Positions 16,796 through 25,628 of a DNA stretch of 64,000 bases are shown here, in pieces. Origin of the DNA: JAFGOM01 sp964605795 (GTDB lineage Archaea; Halobacteriota; Methanomicrobia; Methanomicrobiales; Methanospirillaceae); NCBI GenBank assembly GCA_964605795.1, contig CAZSDZ010000009.1:1-64000 (forward strand), given 5' to 3'. Each line of letters starts with the position of its first letter. The stretch's first letter is position 1. Position numbers and translations under genes: made by a program. Under the pieces are notes generated by a model. It saw nothing but the letters and a program-made list of their open reading frames with translations, searched no databases and was not told the DNA's origin.

Positions 16796-18226
16796 ATGCT
16801 GATGCAGATCGGAGATACCCAGGTACCGGCGGTATCAGGTGCCACCATCCCGGTATATAATCCGGCAACAGGAGCCTGCATCGATACCATACCTGCAGGA
16901 GATACGAGTGATGTGGACAGGGCGGTGAGCGCTGCAGAGTCAGGACAAAAAAACTGGGCTACAACAGATCCGCTCTCCCGTTCAAGAGTCCTGTACCGGG
17001 CTGCACAATCCATCCGGGATACCCTCTCATCCTATGCAACTCTTCTGACCCGGGAACAGGGAAAACCATTCCAGGAATCACGAAACGAGATCCAGGGATT
17101 TTGCAGGGTTCTTGAATACTATGCATCCATCGGAGGAATGGATAGGGGAACGAGCAGCTTTTCAGAGGCATATGGTCATGCCATCGTAGCGAGAGAACCC
17201 ATCGGGATATGTGGTGCGGTTATCCCCTGGAATATGCCGGCACTCATCATGGGATGGAAAGCTGGACCCGCACTTATCACCGGGAATGCCATCATCATCA
17301 AACCAGCAACATCTGCACCCCTCACCTGCCTCGCCCTGGGACAGGCCTTCTACGCGGCAGGTCTTCCACCGGGAGTCCTCTCGGTTGTGACCGGCAGGGG
17401 AGGGGAGGCAGGGGAGGCAGTCATTGCACACCCTGCGATAGATGCAGTATCCTTTACCGGGGAGGTAACGACCGGTGCACGGGTAGCAGCAATTGCCGGC
17501 CCGATGATGAAACGGATGACCCTTGAACTTGGCGGGAGTGATCCGATGATCGTATGCAGTGATGCAGATCTTTCGGATGCCGCCCGGGGAGCCGTCAGGG
17601 GCAGGTTCTATAACTGCGGGCAGACCTGCACTGCAGTGAAACGACTTATCGTGATGGAAGATATCTATGACCGGTTTTTAGACATGGTACTTCATGAGGT
17701 ACAGGCTCTCATCCTCGGGAACGGTCTTGATACCGGTGTTACGATGGGACCTCTTAACAACCGGCCTGCATGGGAACGGGTCAGGGATACCGTTATTGAT
17801 ACTCTTGATTCCGGTTCTGCCACCCTCCTGGCAGGAGGCAGGATCCCGGCAAATCCCGATTTAAATGCAGGATTTTTTTATGAACCAACTCTTCTTACAA
17901 ACGTAGACCATGATGCTATCGTCATGAAAGAAGAGGTATTTGGTCCCGTCCTCCCGGTGATTCCGGCTTCTGACCTCTCTTATGCGATACAGATTGCAAA
18001 CGATACCAGGTTCGGTCTCGGGGCTTCAATCTGGACAAAGAACACCGATACGATAAAAGAAGCAACGAACAGACTCAAAACAGGAATCGTCTGGGTCAAC
18101 CAGCATCTGAAAATTCCCCCACAAGTTCCGTTTGGCGGGGTAAAGGCGAGTGGCATCGGCCGTGAGAACGGATATGATGCACTCCGCACCTATTACAACG
18201 AGAAGACAATACTTATCAGACCATAG
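16796..18226 (+). CDS. NAD(P)-dependent aldehyde dehydrogenase
   Basis: Aldehyde dehydrogenase superfamily enzyme (about 476 residues) oxidising an aldehyde to the acid. Catalytic Cys278 lies in NCGQTCTAV, and the general base Glu244 in LELGGSDP. The NAD site includes PWNMPALIMGWKAGPAL and a Rossmann SFTGEVTTGARV. The end has VPFGGVKASGIGRENG, typical of the family. In methanogens such genes include lactaldehyde dehydrogenase (CofA, coenzyme F420 side chain) and succinate-semialdehyde dehydrogenase; the sequence alone does not decide. ATG 16796 is preferred over an upstream TTG at 16775. Divergent from trpE. Followed 11 bases later by endonuclease IV. Confidence 0.9.
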   Translation: MLMQIGDTQVPAVSGATIPVYNPATGACIDTIPAGDTSDVDRAVSAAESGQKNWATTDPLSRSRVLYRAAQSIRDTLSSYATLLTREQGKPFQESRNEIQGFCRVLEYYASIGGMDRGTSSFSEAYGHAIVAREPIGICGAVIPWNMPALIMGWKAGPALITGNAIIIKPATSAPLTCLALGQAFYAAGLPPGVLSVVTGRGGEAGEAVIAHPAIDAVSFTGEVTTGARVAAIAGPMMKRMTLELGGSDPMIVCSDADLSDAARGAVRGRFYNCGQTCTAVKRLIVMEDIYDRFLDMVLHEVQALILGNGLDTGVTMGPLNNRPAWERVRDTVIDTLDSGSATLLAGGRIPANPDLNAGFFYEPTLLTNVDHDAIVMKEEVFGPVLPVIPASDLSYAIQIANDTRFGLGASIWTKNTDTIKEATNRLKTGIVWVNQHLKIPPQVPFGGVKASGIGRENGYDALRTYYNEKTILIRP

Positions 18227-18237
18227 GAGGGAAGGAG

Positions 18238-19116
18238 ATGGTAACTACCGGAGTACATGTATCAATCGCGGGAAGCCTTGATATGGCAGTTCCTCGCGCA
18301 AAAGAAAGGGGATGTGATTGTTTTCAGCTCTTCACCAGGAATCCCAGGGGATGGCAGGGAAAAGATCTTACCAACGAGGCTGTTACCCTGTTTTGCACGG
18401 CCGTCTCTGATTCAGGGCTTAATCCGGTCGTTGATCATATGCCGTACCTGCCAAACCTTGCGGGTGAGAAAGAGGATCTGTACTCCCGCTCGTGTGCAAC
18501 GCTTACCGATGAACTGAAACGCTGCGAGGATCTCAACATTCCCTTCCTTGTCACCCATCTTGGCCACAACAAGGACGGTGTTTTTGGCAGAAAGCGGGTG
18601 GTGTCTGCAGTTACTTCTGCAATCGATGCGGTGCCCGGGAAATGCCGGATCCTGCTTGAAAACACAGCCGGTGAGAAGAACGGGGTAGGAAGTTCTATTG
18701 AAGATATCGCCGATGTTTTTAGCGGGATAAACAGACCTGACAGAACTGGTATCTGCTTTGATACCTGCCATGCATTTGCCGCAGGGTATGAATTACGGAC
18801 CTGGGAAGGAGTGGATAAAACCATGCAGATGATCGATGAGCTCATCGGCTATTCCCACCTGTACTGTATCCATTTAAACGACAGTACCGGGGATCTCGGA
18901 TCTGGCCGCGACCGTCATTTTCACATCGGCATGGGGATGATAGGAATGCAGGGCATGTATCATATCCTTCATCATCCGGTAATAACCAAGGTGCCTCTTA
19001 TCTGTGAAACGCCGGTGACCAGTGACCGCGGGGATATCGAAAATATTGCAATGGTGCGGGCCATCGCAGCAATACAGGATCCCCCGCAGGTAGAACAACA
19101 GACCCTGCCCGTATAG
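18238..19116 (+). CDS. nfo: Endonuclease IV (AP endonuclease)
   Basis: Zinc-dependent TIM-barrel enzyme that nicks DNA 5' of abasic sites in base-excision repair. 292 residues, normal length. Motifs: GVHVSIAGSLDMAV at the start, FTRNPRGW, the metal ligands in VTHLGHNKD, ENTAGEKNGVG, CFDTCHAFAAGY, HLNDSTGDLGSGRDRHFHIG and a terminal ICETPV (canonical ETP). A strong ribosome site AGGAGGGAAGGAG sits directly before ATG. Downstream of and probably co-transcribed with the aldehyde dehydrogenase, though functionally unrelated. Confidence 0.96.
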   Translation: MVTTGVHVSIAGSLDMAVPRAKERGCDCFQLFTRNPRGWQGKDLTNEAVTLFCTAVSDSGLNPVVDHMPYLPNLAGEKEDLYSRSCATLTDELKRCEDLNIPFLVTHLGHNKDGVFGRKRVVSAVTSAIDAVPGKCRILLENTAGEKNGVGSSIEDIADVFSGINRPDRTGICFDTCHAFAAGYELRTWEGVDKTMQMIDELIGYSHLYCIHLNDSTGDLGSGRDRHFHIGMGMIGMQGMYHILHHPVITKVPLICETPVTSDRGDIENIAMVRAIAAIQDPPQVEQQTLPV

Positions 19117-19447
19117 ACATTGGTATCAATCCTGTTTCTGAATTGAGAAAAAATACGGTTTTTATCACGATTGCAGAACCATCCCGGTTCATTTTTCTGC
19201 AATTACATTCTTATTTCTGGTTTCTCTTCTTCCGAATTCCGATGATGCCATTCGTCTCTCCGGCAGCGGCCGGGGGGAAGAGACCCCGGGTTTTGGTCTG
19301 CCAAACGTATCACCGGTGTCATCTTTTAAAAAAAAAAATGCAGAACACCTATATTTAAGGGGAAAAATTATAATGTCACATATGAAACAACTATCTATAT
19401 ACGCTTGTGTATTCCTGCAGGGAAACAGGCCTTTTTGGGGATATCAT
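19117..19447. other. Intergenic region before NosD-like gene
   Basis: About 330 bases without a convincing gene. It holds a run of 12 As (19328-19339) and an AT-rich stretch near 19352-19380 (ATATTTAAGG and TATAATG) that may form the promoter of the following gene. Several in-frame starts upstream of 19448 add only non-signal-like sequence. Confidence 0.5.
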
Positions 19448-21784
19448 ATGAAGAATGAACGCTCACACAAAAACATGCATCTCTATCGTGCCTGCACGGT
19501 ACTATTATTTCTCTTTCTTCTTCTCTCAGTCGCTTCTGCACAGACGATCGTCCCGCCGGTAGTCATCACGTCTCCGGGCTCGTACGAGATTACCGGTGAT
19601 GTCCAGTCCTTAAAGGATCAGGCTGCCATTACCATCGAGGCATCTGATGTTGTCATCAATGGAAACGGTCATTTTATCGGAGGAATAAACCGGGACAAAT
19701 CAATCGGGATACTTGTGAACAAACGGGGTGAAAATCTGACAAACGTCACCATATCACGGGTTAAACTCCATGACTGGGACACAGGACTTGCGTACAAGTA
19801 TGTCAAGGGCAGAGAAGGCGACACCAACACGATAACAAAGAACATCATCCTTTCCTGTGAAACCGGGATCTTACTCGAATCAGTTGATTACATCACTATT
19901 ATCGATAACGAACTGTCAGAATGTGATACCGGTATCCAGGCAGGAACTGACTCTGGTCACCTGACGCTTGAGAAGAATGTCGTTGACAGGTGCGGATACG
20001 GGATAAACATTCTTACCTCAGACGAGCTCACCCTCATCCAGAACCAGGCAACCAATAATGAGATATATGGGATATCTGTCAGTGACGGTACCGGGATTAC
20101 CCTTTTGCGTAACAGTGCATCAGATAATCAGTATGCAGGAATGAGACTTGCGAATGTGAATGACTTTTCGGTAATCAGCAATGACGTCAGTGGATCGATA
20201 AAAAGCGGCGGTATTGAACTGGGTACCGGAGTCAGCGACGGGGTTGTCTATGATAACTACCTGCGAAACAAGCAGAATGTAAAAGTTGCAACTGTTGCAG
20301 GTGATATTGCCTGGAACACCACGAAACAGCCGGGAACAAATATCGTTGGCGGGCCCTACCTGGCCGGTAACTTCTGGGGAGCAGAGGAAGATGAAGAGGG
20401 ATTCTCCCAATACACGCCAGACACCGATGGGTACGGCATCTGTGATGAACCCTATTATATCGATGATATCTATACCGATTATCTTCCTCTCCACTATACT
20501 GACAAACGTGTTGCACCCGAAACCGGGGTAGAATCATCAGGAGAGACCGAAACTACAGAAACAGAGTTGGCCGATAACCAGACCGGTATCGTGAACAATA
20601 CCGATACAGGTGAGGAATTCCTCTCTCTAACCGAAACAACAAAAGAAAATACAGAGAAGGAGGCCCAGATTGAATCATCCCCGACTATGGAAACGCCTGC
20701 CCTGATAACCTATGGAAAATTCTCTATCCGCGGACCTGAAGATGCAGCAGTATTTTTCGTGACCGATAACAAGGTAAAAGTGTTTATCGGGAGAATTACG
20801 AACGGTACCCTTGACTTTACCGTTCCGACCAATGATATCAGGTTCATCTCGTATGTGATCGAGCGGGATGATATTGATGCCATAACAGGAGAGATCACAG
20901 AATATCCAGGGGAGAATGAGACGATTATCATCGAGACATCATCTGATGAAACCGGATCAGAGGATATAATGCAGGAGATTACAAACACCTCGATAATACA
21001 GCCTGACCAGTCTGCACCAGCAGAATCAGGTGAATCAGAAGAGTATGATTACCACGAGATCGTGGTTTCCAGCTCATACGGAGACGGAACAATAACACCG
21101 GATCTCACTCCTGATTCCACACCAGAACCGGTTCTGCAAGAATCCGTCACTGGAACCAGTGAGATACAGGCAGATCCGGTACCAACACCAACTCCCACAT
21201 ATGCCCCTTTGGAAACACCAACCCAGTATACCATCGGGTATTATTCAGTTCACGGACCTGAAGATGCAGCAGTATTTTTCGTTACCAACGACGGATATAA
21301 GGTATTCATGGGAAGAATCACGAACAGTACCCTTGACTTCCCGGTTCCGGTGAACGGCTTCTCCTATACTTCATACATCATAGAAGGAGATGAACGTGAG
21401 ACAATTACCGGAGAAATAACAGAATTCCCTGGTACTGATGAGACCATAATCATCGATGTATCCGGTACGGTATCACCGGAAAAAACTGATAGCGTCAGTA
21501 TTGCTGATATCAGCATCACGGGAGAAGAAGAGATCGTGACAGGTGAGAACACAGGCGATACCTTCACGGTTACTGTTCCGGAGGCGAACGGAGGAACTAT
21601 TGTTCCTGACGGGGAGGTCAAGGTTAAAAAAGGAGAGAATATCATCTTTATCATCACTCCCGATGAGGGATATACCATGACATCCCTTATCTTTGACGAT
21701 GTAACCCTTGGTGCACAAAAGACCTTTGCCCTCCAGGATATCAGTGCCGATCATACCTTATCTGCCACATTTTCATCGCTCTAA
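19448..21784 (+). CDS. Secreted NosD-like right-handed beta-helix protein with repeat domains
   Basis: Exported surface protein of 778 residues. ATG 19448 gives MKNERSHKNM, then a hydrophobic signal (LFLFLLLSVASA) and TIVPP; GGGGAT lies just upstream. Residues about 60-330 form a parallel beta-helix of NosD/PbH1 type (repeated IxxNxxxxxxxGI patterns). A Thr/Glu-rich linker leads to two related domains of about 75 residues (422-500 and 597-676), each with GPEDAAVFFVT, a VF(I/M)GRITN strand and ITGEITE(Y/F)PG. The C-terminal 75 residues (VTVPEANGGTIVPDG to the end) resemble bacterial surface beta-grasp repeats (InlB B-repeat like). No membrane anchor is visible. Probable cell-envelope carbohydrate-binding or structural protein; substrate unknown. 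Confidence 0.8.
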   Translation: MKNERSHKNMHLYRACTVLLFLFLLLSVASAQTIVPPVVITSPGSYEITGDVQSLKDQAAITIEASDVVINGNGHFIGGINRDKSIGILVNKRGENLTNVTISRVKLHDWDTGLAYKYVKGREGDTNTITKNIILSCETGILLESVDYITIIDNELSECDTGIQAGTDSGHLTLEKNVVDRCGYGINILTSDELTLIQNQATNNEIYGISVSDGTGITLLRNSASDNQYAGMRLANVNDFSVISNDVSGSIKSGGIELGTGVSDGVVYDNYLRNKQNVKVATVAGDIAWNTTKQPGTNIVGGPYLAGNFWGAEEDEEGFSQYTPDTDGYGICDEPYYIDDIYTDYLPLHYTDKRVAPETGVESSGETETTETELADNQTGIVNNTDTGEEFLSLTETTKENTEKEAQIESSPTMETPALITYGKFSIRGPEDAAVFFVTDNKVKVFIGRITNGTLDFTVPTNDIRFISYVIERDDIDAITGEITEYPGENETIIIETSSDETGSEDIMQEITNTSIIQPDQSAPAESGESEEYDYHEIVVSSSYGDGTITPDLTPDSTPEPVLQESVTGTSEIQADPVPTPTPTYAPLETPTQYTIGYYSVHGPEDAAVFFVTNDGYKVFMGRITNSTLDFPVPVNGFSYTSYIIEGDERETITGEITEFPGTDETIIIDVSGTVSPEKTDSVSIADISITGEEEIVTGENTGDTFTVTVPEANGGTIVPDGEVKVKKGENIIFIITPDEGYTMTSLIFDDVTLGAQKTFALQDISADHTLSATFSSL

Positions 21785-21837
21785 ACCCCATATTTTTCAA
21801 TTACCAGGCAATATTTCCGTTGCACGAAAGGATCGGT

Positions 21838-22287
21838 ATGGATACAATCAGCGCAAGACTGCAGGAGAAAGGTATTACAACCGAATCTCTACAAAAAACT
21901 GCCAGTACCCTCTACGTTCCGTACGGTGTCTCAAAACAGGAGGCTTTTGCCGATATCGCTGCCATGATTCAGAGAATGCTGAATGACGGTACCGTAGCAT
22001 CTCTTATCTGTGCTGCGATCCATCTCGATGATACCGGATTAAAAATAAACGAGCAAGTAGGTATTACCGGGCTTAAAAGCCCTGCTATTATCGGAACCGC
22101 CATTGCTGAATCAATCGGGGGAACGTATGCTTACTTTGAATATACCCGGTTTAGACGAAACGATCTTGGTGTCGTAAAAGCGGAACGTCCGTTCCTTCAT
22201 GAAGCACTTGCCGGGCTGATAGCCGGCTGCACATCACGGCTGTACTCAACTGCCCTTTCAACAAACGGTGAAGAATCCGCTCGGTAG
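21838..22287 (+). CDS. cobZ: PgpA-like phosphatase, probable alpha-ribazole phosphatase CobZ
   Basis: Protein of about 149 residues resembling archaeal CobZ/PgpA-type phosphatases, which remove the phosphate from alpha-ribazole-5'-phosphate in cobamide assembly. Seen: N-terminal helices MDTISARLQEKGI, then SLICAAIHLDDTG, GTAIAESIGGTYAYFEY and a C-terminal hydrophobic AGLIAGCTSRLYS. Start ATG 21838 follows AAAGGATCGGT; an upstream TTG adds only six residues. Methanogens need cobamides for methyltransferases, so the role is plausible. I recognise the family only from recall of overall pattern, so treat the symbol as tentative. Could instead act on phosphatidylglycerophosphate. Confidence 0.6.
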   Translation: MDTISARLQEKGITTESLQKTASTLYVPYGVSKQEAFADIAAMIQRMLNDGTVASLICAAIHLDDTGLKINEQVGITGLKSPAIIGTAIAESIGGTYAYFEYTRFRRNDLGVVKAERPFLHEALAGLIAGCTSRLYSTALSTNGEESAR

Positions 22288-22373
22288 GGATGTATTTTCT
22301 GAAAGGGTCAATGGAAGTGATTGGAAATACCCTTTTAGAGTAACAGCTTTATCTCGTTTTACTACGATGATTA

Positions 22374-23675
22374 ATGTACATGGTTCTCCCGTTTCGGTCA
22401 ATTGTCGTATTTTCCATTATTATTCTGATTTTTTGTGGATGTATTCCGGGCACATATGCCAATGCCGGATTAGACCAGCCATCAGAACAAAACGAGGACA
22501 CTGGCCTTGTAACGCGGACACCGGCATCGACAATCACCAAAACTACCATCGCACCAATCCAGACAATTGATCCCGAAGTGAAGCCTCCGGTTGAACAACC
22601 CTCACCATCACCCTCGCCCACAACAGCCAGCACTATCCCGGTATCCCAGACAAAGACTCCATCTCCCACGTCAACACCCCCGGTTACAGAGACCCCGCCA
22701 CAAACCCTTGAAGAGTCAGCCAGTCCGGAATCACATTACCAGTGGGGACTTGCATACGAGAACCTGAACCAGTATTCCGAGGCGATTGCTGAGTATGACA
22801 AGGCCATCTCCAAAGATCCCTCTTATGCCAATGCGTGGTACCGCAAGGGAGTGACCTTAGAGAAGATGGGAAGATATGATGCGGCAAAGGAAGCGTATCT
22901 CGTTCTTCTTGCAGTAGATCCACAATTCTCTGCAACTGAAGAGAGCAGCAATCTCACGTACCTTCGGGGTAATTACACCGGGAACCTGACCGGTTCAGAG
23001 GGAATATATGGTATCTCTCTTGCAGACCCGGCTGGTCTATCAGGAATCATACTCCTCCTCTTCATCATCGGTGGTGTCGTATTATATCTCAATTATCATA
23101 AAAAGAAAGCACTATCAGGTATTGGATCAGAACAGGGGGGTACTGCTGATACCACCTCCCATCCACCGGTTCCGGGAGGAAGCACCAACGCCGAAGCACT
23201 CGGTACAGCAGCGATACAACATTATAGCGGCAATCCTGAGGTTATTCGTGCTGTTATCGCGATTGCATGCCAGATCGCCGCAGAGGGGAGGGAAGGAAAA
23301 CCGGTTGGTACCGCTTTTATCGTCGGTGACAGCAAGGCAGTACTGAAACGATCCCGGCAGCTGATCCTAAACCCGGTTCTCGGCCATCCAAGAGAGGAGT
23401 TATCCATTGCAAATCCTCATATGAACGAGTACTTCAAGGAACTCGCCCAGCTCGACGGGGCCTTTGTCATCAGTGATGATGGTATCGTAGAAGCTGCCGG
23501 CAGGTATATCAGTATCGATACCAGTGGTGTCGTTCTCCCAAAAGGACTTGGAACCCGTCATGTCTCCACCGCTGCAATAACCGCGGTGACCAATGCTCTC
23601 GGTGTCGTTGTCTCTGAGAGCGGCGGAGGGATACGGATTTACGTGGATGGCAGGGACGTGTTAGAAAACCCGTGA
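22374..23675 (+). CDS. Membrane-anchored TPR protein with diadenylate cyclase (DisA_N) domain
   Basis: 433-residue multidomain protein. Residues 1-30 are a hydrophobic signal or anchor ending IFCGCIPG (lipobox-like). A Pro/Thr/Ser-rich stretch follows, then TPR repeats at about 119-188 (YQWGLAYENLNQYSEAIAEY, then AWYRKGVTLEKMGRYDAA). A transmembrane helix lies at about 221-243 (GIILLLFIIGGVVLYL), followed by KKK. Residues about 270-433 are a DAC domain: the catalytic DGA (361-363, QLDGAFVIS) and GTRH (393-396) motifs are intact. It should make c-di-AMP from ATP in the cytoplasm. Topology predicts an outside TPR domain and an inside cyclase, i.e. a receptor-like cyclase. Most archaeal DacZ proteins known to me are soluble. 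Domain call strong, signalling role inferred. Confidence 0.82.
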   Translation: MYMVLPFRSIVVFSIIILIFCGCIPGTYANAGLDQPSEQNEDTGLVTRTPASTITKTTIAPIQTIDPEVKPPVEQPSPSPSPTTASTIPVSQTKTPSPTSTPPVTETPPQTLEESASPESHYQWGLAYENLNQYSEAIAEYDKAISKDPSYANAWYRKGVTLEKMGRYDAAKEAYLVLLAVDPQFSATEESSNLTYLRGNYTGNLTGSEGIYGISLADPAGLSGIILLLFIIGGVVLYLNYHKKKALSGIGSEQGGTADTTSHPPVPGGSTNAEALGTAAIQHYSGNPEVIRAVIAIACQIAAEGREGKPVGTAFIVGDSKAVLKRSRQLILNPVLGHPREELSIANPHMNEYFKELAQLDGAFVISDDGIVEAAGRYISIDTSGVVLPKGLGTRHVSTAAITAVTNALGVVVSESGGGIRIYVDGRDVLENP

Positions 23676-23721
23676 AAGGAATGTTCTCTTCATCCCTGAT
23701 ACCGGAAACTTAAAAAAAATT

Positions 23722-24609
23722 TTAGAAGAGATCTGCCAGTTTAAACTGGAATGGTCCGAGTTTTCCCTCGTAATTACCTGCACTGATGAACCGGACACCA
23801 GGAACCATCACTGCAGCTTTTATTCCTGCTTTCATGGCTGCCTTTACTCGTTCTTCAGTAAGACCATTAATGACGATCTCGTAGACTGATGAGACACCGT
23901 CAGGTATCTTTGAATCAGGAACTTTTCCTTTTAGAGTTGGACAATACTGCTCATTGGTCGTTGCAGGAATGGGGAACTTATAATTCTTTGCACCAACCTT
24001 GGATCCTGATGCAACAATACCACCTGAGAAGCTGGTAATCGCACCATCAACACGGGCGATTGCATCAGATGCTGCCCTGGCACCCACCAGTGCTGCCATC
24101 TGGTTCTCTGCCATTACAAAGAAGTTACCACCCGCAACACCCTTTACCATGCCAAACTCCTCTTCTCCGATATAGTCTCCTTCCATGATAGGGATCTTCC
24201 AGCAGTTCCTGCCTCCCACAACGCACTTCTCCTCAAATTTATCTCCAAAGAAATGCATCTTGATATCAAACCGCTCCTCTGCATCCGGGAGCCCGTCAAA
24301 GACAGAAGTCGTTGCAGCGGTGAGGACACATTCTGCAATCCTCTCTAATACCTGCTCTTTTACCTTCTTTTTTGATGCACAAATAAGAATTGATACACCA
24401 GGACGTCCGTCAGGGGTCATATCACCCGAGAGAGTGCCCTCAATACCGGCTTCACAGGGGCAGCCGATGGCAGATGTCGCAAAACCGGTCGCTTCAACTG
24501 CTGCAATCCGTGCATATTCCTCAGTTACTGCAGTGATAATTACACGTGAAATCCAGATGGGAAAACCCTCTGCAAACGTGTCATCAATGGGTACACCATT
24601 ACATTCCAT
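23722..24609 (-). CDS. ftr: Formylmethanofuran:tetrahydromethanopterin formyltransferase
   Basis: Cytosolic enzyme of the second step of CO2 reduction to methane: moves the formyl group from formylmethanofuran to N5 of tetrahydromethanopterin. 295 residues, the family norm. Begins MECNGVPIDDTFAEGFPIW. Further family signatures are FATSAIGCPCEAGIEG, TPDGRPGVSI, GNFFVMAENQ and the acidic, Lys-rich end of the protein. ATG at 24609 is preceded by GAGGAAAG. Single gene convergent with the cyclase gene (46 bases apart). It works directly downstream of the fwd products encoded elsewhere in the window. Confidence 0.97.
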   Translation of the reverse strand: MECNGVPIDDTFAEGFPIWISRVIITAVTEEYARIAAVEATGFATSAIGCPCEAGIEGTLSGDMTPDGRPGVSILICASKKKVKEQVLERIAECVLTAATTSVFDGLPDAEERFDIKMHFFGDKFEEKCVVGGRNCWKIPIMEGDYIGEEEFGMVKGVAGGNFFVMAENQMAALVGARAASDAIARVDGAITSFSGGIVASGSKVGAKNYKFPIPATTNEQYCPTLKGKVPDSKIPDGVSSVYEIVINGLTEERVKAAMKAGIKAAVMVPGVRFISAGNYEGKLGPFQFKLADLF

Positions 24610-24688
24610 TATCTTTCCTCATAGAAAACATGGGATAACAAGAGACAAGAAGATTGCGTATTATGTCACGTGAAACAGTCAGTACGAA

Positions 24689-25258
24689 TCAGGAATAGAA
24701 TCTAGATCTCGTTTTGCCAGGCGGTTCCCACCCACATGCAGCAAGAACCTCGTCGCCCGGAACCGGTGTTGGGAGTTTATGCAGTAAGACAATTTCAGAC
24801 AGCCTTATTATCGAGAGAGGGATTGAAAACCCGATAAATTGTTGTGAGTCTACAAGAGGGTAGTCCCGATTTACCAGGTTTCGTACCGTTCCCCGGTCAA
24901 GTACAATACCTATCTGCATGAGGATCCCGGCGGTCTGGGAACTGGAATGGTTTTGTGCGATTGTCCTGCAGAGATCAACGATCGGACTCCCAAATCGTGT
25001 CCGCTCGTAAAACGGGGCAGGAGATGTAAGATATCTCCCGCATCCTTTGCAGCAAAACCGCCTGACAGAGACATAGATGTCATGCTCTTTCGAATCGAGA
25101 AGAATGCGGGAGAAACGCCGCTGTATGGTGTCGTGAACCTGTACCCGGCCATGACAGGCAGGGCAGACAGGAATAGAATGAAAGGATGTTCCTGCAATGC
25201 CCGTGCACGCACTGGATACCAGTTCTGCAACCATGGGGGGGATAAGTATCGGTCTCAT
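24689..25258 (-). CDS. Zinc-ribbon protein of transposase-N-terminus type (paralogue A)
   Basis: 189-residue protein of unknown function, clearly homologous to the gene at 29574-30119. Two CxxC knuckles (CPACHG and CKGCG) form a probable zinc ribbon. They are followed by APFYERTRFGSP and a helix-turn-helix-like region (IGIVLDRGTVRNL). This architecture recalls the DNA-binding N-terminal part of some insertion-sequence transposases or a stand-alone regulator, but no DDE catalytic domain follows. Both paralogues share the start M(R/K)PI(L/Q)IPPM and the terminal ACG(W/F)EP. It lies divergently upstream of fdhA, so regulation of fdh is possible. Confidence 0.65.
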   Translation of the reverse strand: MRPILIPPMVAELVSSACTGIAGTSFHSIPVCPACHGRVQVHDTIQRRFSRILLDSKEHDIYVSVRRFCCKGCGRYLTSPAPFYERTRFGSPIVDLCRTIAQNHSSSQTAGILMQIGIVLDRGTVRNLVNRDYPLVDSQQFIGFSIPLSIIRLSEIVLLHKLPTPVPGDEVLAACGWEPPGKTRSRFYS

Positions 25259-25523
25259 GCATCGAATGTACCATAGGTATCATCGTTTAAAGAGAAGAAA
25301 GGAGGGCATCGATTTGAAATAACACGTGTATCTGTCTCACGATACCAGTGCCGTATCGTTCTCTTCTCTGCTCGGAAGAGCCGGAATCAGGGACACAATC
25401 TCTTTTTGGTTCCCAATTCCGAAAGCCAGAAAACCGGGAAAAACTCTTTCCAGGGATTGTCTCGCATTTCCCGGTACAGATCCGCCATAGCTAAACCGGT
25501 TCGTGTATCAAACCCATGGAAAC

Positions 25524-25538
25524 ATGCCACCGGCATGC
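25524..25538 (+). promoter_or_regulatory. Palindrome upstream of fdhA promoter
   Basis: CATGCC-ACC-GGCATG, a perfect 6-bp inverted repeat about 46 bases upstream of the TATA-like element of fdhA. Position fits an activator or repressor site. The divergently encoded zinc-ribbon protein is one candidate binder. Functional role inferred. Confidence 0.4.
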
Positions 25539-25583
25539 ACAACCCACAACTATTCATCAGAAATCTGATTCAAAAAAAAGGGA

Positions 25584-25590
25584 TTAAATA
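25584..25590 (+). promoter_or_regulatory. TATA-like box of fdhA
   Basis: TTAAATA preceded by purine-rich AAAAAAAAGGGA (BRE-like), about 40 bases upstream of the fdhA ATG, the usual archaeal spacing for a short leader. Confidence 0.45.
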
Positions 25591-25628
25591 CCGCAAGAAC
25601 AGATCTTTCTTGGTACGAGGTAGAATAT

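Larger units (their letters stand above)
25259..25628. other. Divergent intergenic region between zinc-ribbon gene and fdhA
   Basis: 370 bases with no convincing gene. Contains the palindrome CATGCC-ACC-GGCATG at 25524-25538 and a TATA-like TTAAATA at 25584-25590, placing the fdhA promoter here. GAGGT at 25618-25622 is the fdhA ribosome site. Confidence 0.6.

Noticed and set aside
16706..25505. Shared 14-mer CTAAACCGGTTCGT before the aldehyde dehydrogenase and fdhA genes
   Set aside because: In 64 kb several chance 14-mer matches are expected and the core is a simple palindrome; not evidence of co-regulation.
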